Source: GCA-2716945 sp964342835
GTDB lineage: Bacteria > Pseudomonadota > Gammaproteobacteria > GCA-002705445 > GCA-002716945
Direction of reading: 5' to 3'
Length of the DNA stretch: 12,988 bases
Assembly (NCBI GenBank): GCA_964342835.1
Contig: CAYFGJ010000025.1
Coordinates: 1-12,988, forward strand
The notes under the pieces are model-generated. The model saw only the letters and a list, made by a program, of their open reading frames with translations. It made no database searches and was not told the DNA's origin. Positions 1-7,230 of this stretch are shown here, piece after piece; the first letter of the stretch is position 1; each line of letters opens with the position of its first letter. The translations under genes were made by a program, and so were the position numbers.

Positions 1-63
1 ATAGATAAAGATTCTGTTCAAAAAGAAATTTCTAAACATTTAGATAAATTAATTCATGAATAA
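1..63 (+). CDS. tmk: C-terminal fragment, probable thymidylate kinase (partial at the window edge)
   Basis: Frame 1 is open from the first base and ends at TAA 61-63, giving a 20-residue tail that begins IDKDSVQKEI and ends LIHE. It overlaps the holB start (ATG at 56) by 8 bases. The fragment is too short to identify by sequence. The call rests on context: tmk directly upstream of holB is a common bacterial arrangement, and a charged, amphipathic C-terminal helix suits thymidylate kinase, which phosphorylates dTMP to dTDP. Another upstream gene cannot be excluded. Confidence 0.5.
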   Translation: MDKDSVQKEISKHLDKLIHE

Positions 64-1030
64 TATAAAAAATAATTTAGAAGATTTCTTCAATTTATAT
101 AAATTAGATAAATCTAATTATAACATTATTATTACTGGAAATAATGGATGTGGTAAATATGAATTAGTTAAAGAAATATTGAAAAAATATTATTCAGATA
201 AGACAAAAGAACAAAGTTTGAGTATAGAAAATAATCCTGATATATATCATGTCTCATTACCAATATATGATTCGCAAGGAAAAATAATTAGGATATTAAA
301 TAATGATGAAAAAGTTTTATACAAATTTGGATTTATAGATAAAATTGATGATAAGAGGATAGGAACAGAAATAACAATTGATCAGGTTAGATCGTTAATT
401 AAATTTACACAGTTATCTTCATACATTCAACATAAATTCATTATAATTAATGATTGTGATTATTTAAATCGTGAAGCTAATGCAGCATTATTGAAAACAT
501 TAGAAGAAACTAAGAGTAGAGCTATATTTCTATTATTAACTTCATCTATTGAAGCCATACCATTGACACTTAGAAGTAGATGTCAGACATACAATTATAA
601 AACAAATATTGATACTCTAAATATTAAATCATTTTTTGAATATTTCTTATTTATGTATCCAGAATTAAAAAAACTTTCTAAGGATAACGATATTCTTAAT
701 GAGTATAAAAATATAGAAGAAGAATTAAGTTCAATGAAAAATAAAGAAACTGATCCAATTATTTTATCCAATAAATGGAATAAGCAAGGTGTAATTATTT
801 TGGATTATTTAATTACATTGTTCATGCTATTAGTTAAAGGAAAATGTTTATCTGAAAAGAACCCTGTTAAAAAATTATACTATAATCTTTTTGAAAAAAT
901 AAATATCACTCCTGAAAATAGTATTTATTTAATTAATTATTTAATACAAAGAAAAAAAGATTTATTTTACAATGTAAATAAGAAATTATTTTTTGATGAT
1001 TTATTAATTGTTTTAAATAGTAAATTGTAA
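56..1030 (+). CDS. holB: DNA polymerase III subunit delta-prime (clamp loader)
   Basis: This is a 324-residue AAA+ clamp-loader subunit that works with delta and gamma/tau to load the sliding clamp onto DNA. A P-loop-like segment, GNNGCGKY, lies at residues 28-35. The conserved DCDYLNREANAALLKTLEE stretch follows at about 133-151, and the sensor LRSRC motif, containing the clamp-loader SRC triad, at 172-176. In the P-loop the usual Ser/Thr after GK is Tyr, which suits delta-prime, a subunit known not to hydrolyse ATP. The four-Cys zinc module found in E. coli delta-prime is absent; only acidic and polar residues occupy the equivalent stretch (about 45-65). The C-terminal third is AT-biased and poorly conserved, as expected. 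The gene overlaps the preceding frame by 8 bases, implying co-transcription. Family identification is secure. Confidence 0.9.
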   Translation: MNNIKNNLEDFFNLYKLDKSNYNIIITGNNGCGKYELVKEILKKYYSDKTKEQSLSIENNPDIYHVSLPIYDSQGKIIRILNNDEKVLYKFGFIDKIDDKRIGTEITIDQVRSLIKFTQLSSYIQHKFIIINDCDYLNREANAALLKTLEETKSRAIFLLLTSSIEAIPLTLRSRCQTYNYKTNIDTLNIKSFFEYFLFMYPELKKLSKDNDILNEYKNIEEELSSMKNKETDPIILSNKWNKQGVIILDYLITLFMLLVKGKCLSEKNPVKKLYYNLFEKINITPENSIYLINYLIQRKKDLFYNVNKKLFFDDLLIVLNSKL

Positions 1031-1046
1031 TAATATAATCTTCGTA

Positions 1047-2204
1047 ATGAACTCAACCATAAATAATAAAGTTGTTACAGTATTCAAGAATACTAATTCT
1101 AGCGCAACAGTCATGTCTGTTGCAGAGAATTTTAAAATGAAAAGGGGAGGAGTCCTAAAATCACTTGATATTGCTTATGAAACATGGGGTAAATTAAATT
1201 CTGCTAAATCCAATGTATGTATTATATTTACGGGTTTATCTGCTAATACACATATTACATCATCTGATAAAGATACATCACCAGGTTGGTGGGATGGAAT
1301 GGTTGGATCGAGCAAAGCAATAGATACTGACAAGTATTATGTCATTTGTATAAATTCACTGGGAAGTTGTTATGGTTCTACTAGTCCGGTTTCAATTAAC
1401 CCAAAGACTTCAAAACCATATAGATTAACATTTCCTGAATTAAGTATTGAGGATATGGCAAATGCTTCGAATTTATTGATACAAAAACTAGGAATAAAAA
1501 AAATTAATTTATTAATTGGACCATCTATGGGAGGAATGAAAGCTTTAGCTTATTCTGTAATGCATCAAGGATCAGTTGAAAATATTATTTTAATATCAAC
1601 ATCAACTCAAGCATTACCATTTGCTATTGCAATAAGATCTTTACAAAGAGAAATAATTAGAAAAGATATTCTATGGAAGAGTGGCTATTATGATTATGAT
1701 AAACCTCCGTTAGATGGTGTAAGAATGGCTAGGAAACTCGGTATGATATCTTATCGTTCTGCATTAGAATGGATCGAGCGTTTTGGAAGAAAAAGAACTT
1801 CTGGCACAGTCATTAATCAAAATACTTTTGGTATTGATAATACGAGTTTTGAATATGAAATAGAATCATATCTAGAACACCATGCTATAAAGTTTCAAAA
1901 TGTTTTTGATGCTAATTGTTACTTATACCTTTCTAGAGCAATGGATTGGTTTGATCTTGCTGAACATTCTCAATCTACAATTGATGCATTATCTAAGACT
2001 AAAATTAAAAAAGCACTAGTGTTAGGTGTTGAAACTGATATTTTATTTCCAATAACACAACAGAAAGAGATTTATGAAGGATTGGCACAAGGTAATACTA
2101 AAGTTGAATTTAAGACATTGAATTGTTCCCAAGGACACGATTCTTTTTTAGTTGATATAGAAACATTTTCAAAAGAAATTAAGATGTTTTTAGATTCAAT
2201 ATGA
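1047..2204 (+). CDS. metX: MetX-family homoserine (or serine) O-acyltransferase
   Basis: This 385-residue alpha/beta-hydrolase-fold acyltransferase activates the hydroxyl of homoserine (methionine pathway) or possibly serine, using an acyl-CoA donor. Visible hallmarks are the GLSANTHI segment (63-70), GWWDGMVG (80-87), the nucleophile elbow GPSMGGM with Ser160, Asp331 in GVETDILFP and His364 in QGHDSF, which together form the catalytic triad. Classical homoserine acetyltransferases carry LGGCxGTTGP; this protein reads SLGSCYGSTSP (104-113). I associate that variant with the MetX subgroup that includes homoserine and serine O-succinyltransferases, so the acyl donor and acceptor are uncertain. 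No metW gene follows. The start at 1047 lies 16 bases after the holB stop and has no clear Shine-Dalgarno sequence; Met23 is an alternative start. The stop overlaps the next ATG in an ATGA. Confidence 0.82.
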   Translation: MNSTINNKVVTVFKNTNSSATVMSVAENFKMKRGGVLKSLDIAYETWGKLNSAKSNVCIIFTGLSANTHITSSDKDTSPGWWDGMVGSSKAIDTDKYYVICINSLGSCYGSTSPVSINPKTSKPYRLTFPELSIEDMANASNLLIQKLGIKKINLLIGPSMGGMKALAYSVMHQGSVENIILISTSTQALPFAIAIRSLQREIIRKDILWKSGYYDYDKPPLDGVRMARKLGMISYRSALEWIERFGRKRTSGTVINQNTFGIDNTSFEYEIESYLEHHAIKFQNVFDANCYLYLSRAMDWFDLAEHSQSTIDALSKTKIKKALVLGVETDILFPITQQKEIYEGLAQGNTKVEFKTLNCSQGHDSFLVDIETFSKEIKMFLDSI

Positions 2205-2671
2205 AATTATTTATATTCTTTTTTTTATTTATATCAGCTACAAATGTGTATTCATATGAATATAAGGCTAAAGTAATCAAAGTCATAGATGGTGATACAA
2301 TAGTAGTAAATCATGGATATAGTAGAATTAAGATTAGACTATTATACATAGATGCGCCAGAACTAGATCAAGAGCATGGCGTTGATTCAAAGAAATTTTT
2401 ATATTCACTTCTTAATAATAAAATAGTAACTATAAATACTGAAAAAAAAGATAGATATCAAAGACAATTATCTGAAATTTATATTTATGAAAATCAAATT
2501 CCTGTTTTCATAAATGCAAAAATGATAAAAAGTGGAAATGCATGGGTTTATAAAAATTATCGTAACAATAATTATCTAATTAATCTTGAAAATTATGCTA
2601 AAACTAACAAACTAGGTTTGTGGTCAGGTAATTTAAGTATAAAACCTTGGGAATTCAGAAAAAATAAATAA
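2201..2671 (+). CDS. Secreted thermonuclease (SNase)-like nuclease
   Basis: This 156-residue protein has an N-terminal signal-peptide-like hydrophobic stretch (about 1-18, phenylalanine-rich) followed by a single staphylococcal-nuclease OB-fold domain. All active-site positions can be matched: Asp30 in VIDGDT, Arg46 in IRLLYIDAPE, Asp51 and Glu54 in the same block, and Arg88 in DRYQRQL. It is therefore probably an active Ca-dependent phosphodiesterase acting in the periplasm or outside the cell, perhaps for DNA or RNA scavenging. The C terminus GLWSGNLSIKPWEFRKNK is typical of the family (GLW...P..FR). The start codon overlaps the metX stop as ATGA (2201-2204), implying translational coupling, although no functional link to MetX is obvious. 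Confidence 0.9.
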   Translation: MKLFIFFFLFISATNVYSYEYKAKVIKVIDGDTIVVNHGYSRIKIRLLYIDAPELDQEHGVDSKKFLYSLLNNKIVTINTEKKDRYQRQLSEIYIYENQIPVFINAKMIKSGNAWVYKNYRNNNYLINLENYAKTNKLGLWSGNLSIKPWEFRKNK

Positions 2672-2742
2672 GAATTTGATATAATATTACTTTCTATTAA
2701 CCATTAATTTTAATAAAATATTTATGATATTCATTAAATAAG

Positions 2743-3201
2743 ATGTTAAAAAATATAACAATTTTAATCGTAACAGTAGCATTTGTAAGTTCTTGTGCTA
2801 CACCTAAAGCAATAGATATAAAGCAGATGGGTGATGAAAAAATGTCTTGTAAGGAACTAATATTAGCTTATGAAAAAGCTGATTTAGCATCTGATTTGGC
2901 TCATGAAGAAAAGGGTGCCACTGAGGAAAATATATTGTCAGGTTTATTCTTTTTCCCAGCATATTTTGTGACTTTTGGTACAACCACACATGCCGAATAC
3001 AATGCTGCATCAAGGAAAGAGCATCTATTGCGACTTTATAATAATAAGAAATGTACAGAAACTCGAAGCCAGGATCATCAAAAAGTAGTTTCACAAACCT
3101 TGATGGATCTAGAAAAAGTCAAAGAACAGTATATTAGGGGAGTTATTACAGAAGAAGAATATAATTTCTCTAGAAAACAATTACTTATACTTCTAGATTA
3201 A
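2743..3201 (+). CDS. Small lipoprotein with a C-terminal SHOCT-like domain
   Basis: This 152-residue predicted lipoprotein has a hydrophobic leader with lipobox VSSC, placing the lipidated Cys at residue 18. The mature part has two further cysteines (36 and 104) and a hydrophobic patch, ILSGLFFFPAYFVTFG (64-79), resembling a glycine-zipper-like membrane-contact segment. The last 30 residues (LEKVKEQYIRGVITEEEYN onwards) match the SHOCT pattern: a helix, then G-x-I-T-x-E-E-[FY], then a second helix with paired leucines. SHOCT is a short C-terminal domain of uncertain, probably oligomerising role. No specific function can be assigned. The gene starts 71 bases after the nuclease gene. Its stop codon directly abuts that of the convergent gene at 3202, with no room for a conventional terminator between them. 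Confidence 0.75.
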   Translation: MLKNITILIVTVAFVSSCATPKAIDIKQMGDEKMSCKELILAYEKADLASDLAHEEKGATEENILSGLFFFPAYFVTFGTTTHAEYNAASRKEHLLRLYNNKKCTETRSQDHQKVVSQTLMDLEKVKEQYIRGVITEEEYNFSRKQLLILLD

Positions 3202-3552
3202 TTATCTTTCTAATTGATTATAATTTATCAGTATTAGAATTATCGCTAATAGTTCATACAGAATATATGAAATTTGATAAATTATTGGTAATGATATAAT
3301 TTTTGAGAATATCCTGAATTTGGGAAGATTAGCCCATAATATTATAAATGCATCAATCCCAACATATATCTTTCCGTCATATATCACATGAAGTCTTTTA
3401 ACAAGATCGTTATGTGATTTATCTATTATTTTAGAAATATCTGATAAATTATTGATATCTAACCACTTTATATTAGAAGAGCTTAATTTTTTGTAATAAT
3501 TTATTTCTCTTGAACAGACAGGACATTTGTTATTATATAAGACTTTTATCAT
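3202..3552 (-). CDS. DCC-family (DUF393) thiol-disulfide oxidoreductase-like protein
   Basis: This 116-residue protein begins MIKVLYNNKCPVCSREI. The CPxC pair (Cys10, Cys13) directly after the first beta strand is the defining mark of the DCC family (YuxK-like, DUF393), small thioredoxin-fold proteins. The family is usually annotated as thiol-disulfide oxidoreductase, although activity has rarely been shown. The usual D-x-x-C is N-x-x-C here (Asn7). A second family-like block, HVIYDGKIYVGIDAFIILW (55-73), is present. The last 30 residues (about 84-112) form a strongly hydrophobic helix, which suggests membrane association. It lies 59 bases downstream of tupA on the same strand, so it may be the distal gene of the phosphonate operon or an independent gene. 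The identification is good; the role is unknown. Confidence 0.8.
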   Translation of the reverse strand: MIKVLYNNKCPVCSREINYYKKLSSSNIKWLDINNLSDISKIIDKSHNDLVKRLHVIYDGKIYVGIDAFIILWANLPKFRIFSKIISLPIIYQISYILYELLAIILILINYNQLER

Positions 3553-3611
3553 TATTTCGGTAGGTAGTAGTATAGAAATATATCTATATGTTCGTATAAT
3601 ATATATTATGT

Positions 3612-4445
3612 CTATTTATTATAATTTGGTATAAATAATTGAGTATTATTTAATCTAAATTCGCTTATAAAGCGTTGACCTTGATCTGATATAAGCCACT
3701 GATGTAGTTTTGTAGCACCTTTTTGGTTTATATTAGGACATTTTTCTGGATTTATATTAACAATGCCATATTGATTGAATAGTAACGGATCATTTTGATA
3801 TAAGATTCTATGGTTTTGTTTATTTTTAAATCTAATCCATGTAGCTCTATCAGTATATGTATATGCATTTTTTGCTACAGCAATATTTAGTGTTTGTCCC
3901 ATACCTTGCCCACTCTCTAGATACCAATCAAGATTAAAATCATTTTCTTTGATTAGTGCCAAAGACCATACTTTTCTTTCTGAAATATTTGTTCCACTAT
4001 CATCTGCTCGAGATATAAAAGATGATTTATTATTAAATATTTTTTGAAAAGCATCTATTGCAGATTCAGATGATATTATTTTAGCTGGATCAGTTTTAGG
4101 TCCAATAATAACAAAATCATTATACATTAAATCGTTACGTATAATTCCATAACCTTCATCAATAAATTTTTTTTCAAGTTCAGTTGCATGCGTGATTAAA
4201 ATATCTGCATTACAATTCATTGCATTTTTTATAGCAAGTCCAGTTCCTACAGCTACTACATATACCTCAATATTAAATTTTTTCTTAAAAATTGGTAAAA
4301 TATAATCATAAAAACCAGAATCACGAGTTGATGTAGTTGACTGAATTATTAGTGTTTCTTTAGATTTAGTATATGTTTGAGAAGATATTATTAAACTAAT
4401 AATAATTATGAATATTATTGATATAGATTTGAATGATATATTCAT
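3612..4445 (-). CDS. tupA: Tungstate-type ABC transporter substrate-binding protein (TupA-like)
   Basis: This 277-residue periplasmic binding protein has a signal peptide at about 1-25. Family features appear in order: QSTTSTRDSGF (35-45), the TupA anion-binding TTST/DSG motif; VVAVGTGLAI (63-72); MYNDFVIIGP (107-116); SRADDSGTN (145-153); and YLESGQGMGQTL (175-186). These match TupA proteins, which bind tungstate very tightly and molybdate more weakly. A vanadate-specific relative (VupA) is known, so the exact oxyanion is not fixed by motifs. Its start overlaps the stop of the TagF-like gene as ATGA (4442-4445), so the two are translationally coupled. The cognate permease and ATPase genes lie more than 2.7 kb upstream in the same operon, separated by the radical SAM and TagF-like genes. 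This is unusual for a compact transporter operon. Confidence 0.88.
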   Translation of the reverse strand: MNISFKSISIIFIIIISLIISSQTYTKSKETLIIQSTTSTRDSGFYDYILPIFKKKFNIEVYVVAVGTGLAIKNAMNCNADILITHATELEKKFIDEGYGIIRNDLMYNDFVIIGPKTDPAKIISSESAIDAFQKIFNNKSSFISRADDSGTNISERKVWSLALIKENDFNLDWYLESGQGMGQTLNIAVAKNAYTYTDRATWIRFKNKQNHRILYQNDPLLFNQYGIVNINPEKCPNINQKGATKLHQWLISDQGQRFISEFRLNNTQLFIPNYNK

Positions 4446-5662
4446 GTAAGTTTTTGAATAAATTTATTATATTTGTCAGATGAATTATGATTATTAATAT
4501 CATAAAAATCATTCAAAAGTTTATTTGATTGAGGTTTGTATTTATTGATATAAATATCATAATTATCAAAGATATATTCTATTTTTTTCATAAAAGATTC
4601 AAAATCATGTATTTCGTCACCTGGAATTGTTTTTCTATAACTAATATGTGAGGTTGAATTATCGGATTGTTTAATAAAATTAATGTTTTTATTTGCCCAG
4701 TAGTTATCATAATCAGGCATAAAAAATAAATGAGCTTTATTTAGAATTGAATAATCTGTACTAGTTGCCGAATAATCATTTACTAATATATCAGATTCAA
4801 TCATTAAACTGTTTATATCAAATAATGGATGGTTTTTTAAATCAATATAATAAATACGTGAATGATTATTTAGATATTTGATTGGTTTGACACCAGAATG
4901 AACTGTATAGAAAAAAAATAGATTATTATCTTCTAACCATCTATTCATTATTTTTGAATCAAAATTTTTCATATCAAGTATGGGTAAATTGTATTTATAT
5001 GGTCTCCATGTAGGTGTATATAATATAACTTTTGTTTCTTTATCAATATTTGAAGTTAGTAACCTAGATGTTTTCTTTTGCTCATATTTCTTCTGCACTA
5101 ATTTATAATCAAAAAATTGGTCACAACGTGGAAACCCTAATGAAATTATTTTATTATTTGGTAAATTAAACATATTGCTATATGTTTTACATGTATATTG
5201 TGATGGAAAATTAACATAATCGAATCTGTTAATTCTATCTATTTGATCTTTCACTGAAATTATTCCTTTATGGTCATATAGAGCTGCTTTTGCAGCACTT
5301 CCATGAAAAGTACAGATTTTTAAAGTTTTATTATTATCTAATATTTTAAAAGTATTTAAATATGCATCACCATCATTAATAACGATTTTGGTTCGTAAAA
5401 GTATCCAAATATAGTGGATAGGTTTTGTTATACTAATATATTTGAAATTATAATCATCTAAATAGTTTTTAATTATTTTGTTTTCAGTATGCCAATACAC
5501 ATTATAATTACTATTACGAGATAGATATTCAAATAAATATTTTGTGTTACCACAGTATATTTGCGAACTATTTGTACTTATGAGAATAATTTTGCCTTTA
5601 GGAATTATATATTTTAAAGGAAAAAAGAATATAATCAGGGCTGATTTAAATAAAAATCTCAT
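4442..5662 (-). CDS. CDP-glycerol glycerophosphotransferase (TagF/TagB)-like transferase
   Basis: This 406-residue member of the CDP-glycerol:glycerophosphotransferase family moves an alditol phosphate from a CDP carrier to a glycan or lipid acceptor at the cytoplasmic membrane face. A hydrophobic, basic N terminus (1-30) could seat it on the membrane. Motifs seen: TFHGSAAK with His120 (the family's W/F-HG block), GFPRCD (176-181, usually GxPRND), ILYTPTWR (213-220), DILVNDYSATSTDYS (291-305) containing the conserved Asp-Tyr-Ser block, and FFMPDYDNYW (313-322). Lying in an operon that makes a CMP-activated phosphonate, it probably uses that nucleotide (CMP-hydroxyethylphosphonate or a derivative) as donor, decorating a surface polymer or lipid; this is inference. 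It starts 24 bases after the radical SAM stop and overlaps tupA by 4 bases. Confidence 0.8.
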   Translation of the reverse strand: MRFLFKSALIIFFFPLKYIIPKGKIILISTNSSQIYCGNTKYLFEYLSRNSNYNVYWHTENKIIKNYLDDYNFKYISITKPIHYIWILLRTKIVINDGDAYLNTFKILDNNKTLKICTFHGSAAKAALYDHKGIISVKDQIDRINRFDYVNFPSQYTCKTYSNMFNLPNNKIISLGFPRCDQFFDYKLVQKKYEQKKTSRLLTSNIDKETKVILYTPTWRPYKYNLPILDMKNFDSKIMNRWLEDNNLFFFYTVHSGVKPIKYLNNHSRIYYIDLKNHPLFDINSLMIESDILVNDYSATSTDYSILNKAHLFFMPDYDNYWANKNINFIKQSDNSTSHISYRKTIPGDEIHDFESFMKKIEYIFDNYDIYINKYKPQSNKLLNDFYDINNHNSSDKYNKFIQKLT

Positions 5663-5686
5663 TAATTTATAGATTAGTTCTTTATA

Positions 5687-7204
5687 TTAGGATTGTTTGA
5701 TTAATGATGTTTCGTCAGCATCAGATCCATACTTATACTTAAACCTTTCAGGATCATTTTGTTTTAATAATAAATTTGCCTTCTTATTTGTTTCTCTAAC
5801 AAATTTTTCAAACTCATATGGAGATGAAAAACCATCAACTTTGATCAATGATTCTCTTTGAAGAATTACATCATCTAACCCTCTTCCACTCCACCATAAA
5901 TTTTCATTAACTACTTGTCTGTATATTGGTGTACCGGGTAAAGGACTAAGAATAGAAAAAGTAAAACTATCTGCCCCACTCTTCATTGCAAATTCAATTG
6001 TAGTTTGCATTTCTTCGTAGGTTTCTCCTGGATACCCTAGAATCCAATATGTATGAACTAGCATACCTGCTTTTTTTGCTTGTTCTATCGATGGATAAAT
6101 TGTCTCTAGTGGTAATCTTTTGTTGATTACATTATCTAAAACACGTTGGACACCACTTTCACATGCTAATGTTAATTGATAACATCCTGAATCATGCATT
6201 TTTTTATACATTTCATCATGTTTTTTAAAATGATAATTAACTTTTGTTCCATTTGGTGTACACCATGGAAGTCCAACTTTTTCTAATGCATCACATAACG
6301 CATATAAATTCTTTTTATCAGCCGTAAGAGAATCATCTTGGATATGTAGTTCACCAATATTATATGCTTTCGAATCATTTATTACTTCGTTCATTATATG
6401 TTCAGTACTTCTCCATCTTACTTTTTGACCCCACATCTGTGGAGTAGAGCAAAATGTACATTTTTCAGGACATCCTCTGGAACACATAATACTCAACACT
6501 CTATCTGATTGAGTTTTTGTTGATTGAAATGCACCAATATTAAAATATCCTTCCATATTAACCAAGTGTCTAGCTGGTCTAGGCAGTAAATTTAAATCGT
6601 TTAACCTTGCAGACTCATTTATTAAATATTTTCTGTATCCAATTTTTTTGACTAATCCAGGTATATGTGAATAATCTTTTTTATTTATTAAAGCATCTAC
6701 TAAATCAGCAAAAGCAAATTCACCCTCCCCTGTCATTGCCATATCAATATTTTTATCTTCCAAATCTTCTAATACTGTTGATAATTTAGATGTTAAATCA
6801 TTCATAGAGTGTTGATAATCAATAACAGAACTAGAAATATGATTACCTCCCAGAATTACTGGTACATTACTATTAACTTGTTTTGATATTCTTGCGATAT
6901 TGTGTGCTGACTCAATAAGATTAGAAAATAAAACTGAAACTGCTACTATATCAGGAGAAAAGTCTGATATAACACTGGCAATTTCATCATCAGAATGTCC
7001 AATCATTACAATATTTTCATTTGCATCTAGTACTTTTCTTGTTTCCCAGCCATCTAAAGCTGAATCATATATTTTTACCGTATGCCCAGCTTTTTCTAAT
7101 ATTGGAGCAATCAATAATAACCCCATTGTAGGCTGAATTCTTGTTATACCATCAACAATACCTTTTAAATTTGGACTAACTAATAGTACTCTAGCTTTTT
7201 TCAT
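5687..7204 (-). CDS. B12-binding-type radical SAM enzyme, candidate phosphonate C-methyltransferase
   Basis: This 505-residue protein has a class B architecture. The N-terminal Rossmann-like cobalamin-binding domain covers about 1-180, with landmarks RVLLVSPN at 5-12, PTMGLLLIAPILEKAGH at 25-41, VPVILGGNH at 114-122 and TGEGE at 158-162. No DxHxxG His ligand is present, as is usual in this class. The radical SAM core follows, with CxxxCxxC at Cys245, Cys249 and Cys252 binding a 4Fe-4S cluster. Then come HIQDDSLTADKKN (287-299), ACESG (347-351) and WILGYPGET (387-395). The family includes methylases such as Fom3 and PhpK and ring-modifying enzymes such as BchE. Next to a cytidylyltransferase-PepM fusion, a Fom3-like role methylating a CMP-linked phosphonate is attractive but unproven. 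It lies 26 bases after tupC. Confidence 0.85.
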   Translation of the reverse strand: MKKARVLLVSPNLKGIVDGITRIQPTMGLLLIAPILEKAGHTVKIYDSALDGWETRKVLDANENIVMIGHSDDEIASVISDFSPDIVAVSVLFSNLIESAHNIARISKQVNSNVPVILGGNHISSSVIDYQHSMNDLTSKLSTVLEDLEDKNIDMAMTGEGEFAFADLVDALINKKDYSHIPGLVKKIGYRKYLINESARLNDLNLLPRPARHLVNMEGYFNIGAFQSTKTQSDRVLSIMCSRGCPEKCTFCSTPQMWGQKVRWRSTEHIMNEVINDSKAYNIGELHIQDDSLTADKKNLYALCDALEKVGLPWCTPNGTKVNYHFKKHDEMYKKMHDSGCYQLTLACESGVQRVLDNVINKRLPLETIYPSIEQAKKAGMLVHTYWILGYPGETYEEMQTTIEFAMKSGADSFTFSILSPLPGTPIYRQVVNENLWWSGRGLDDVILQRESLIKVDGFSSPYEFEKFVRETNKKANLLLKQNDPERFKYKYGSDADETSLIKQS

Positions 7205-7230
7205 CTTGTTATATTACCATTCATCATCTT

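Noticed and set aside
2680..2685. Perfect TATAAT upstream of the lipoprotein gene, considered as a -10 promoter box
   Set aside because: No acceptable -35 element lies about 17 bases upstream, and TATAAT is frequent by chance in DNA this AT-rich.
2804..3094. Open frame of 96 codons on the minus strand opposite the lipoprotein gene
   Set aside because: It is fully antisense to a gene with a clear lipobox and domain, shows no recognisable motif or ribosome site, and has a His/Tyr-rich composition typical of shadow frames.
3571..3609. Palindromes in the 59-base tupA/DCC gap: TATAGA...TCTATA at 3571-3588 and ATAATATATATTAT at 3596-3609, considered as a terminator or operator
   Set aside because: They contain only A/T pairs apart from one G-C in the first, have short stems and no clear GC core, and such palindromes arise easily by chance in this base composition.
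3612..4445. Binding protein considered as a phosphonate (PhnD) or phosphate (PstS) binding protein because of the phosphonate context
   Set aside because: The TTST...DSG, SRADDSGT and ESGQGMGQTL blocks match the TupA family much better. A non-tungstate ligand remains possible only as an open question.
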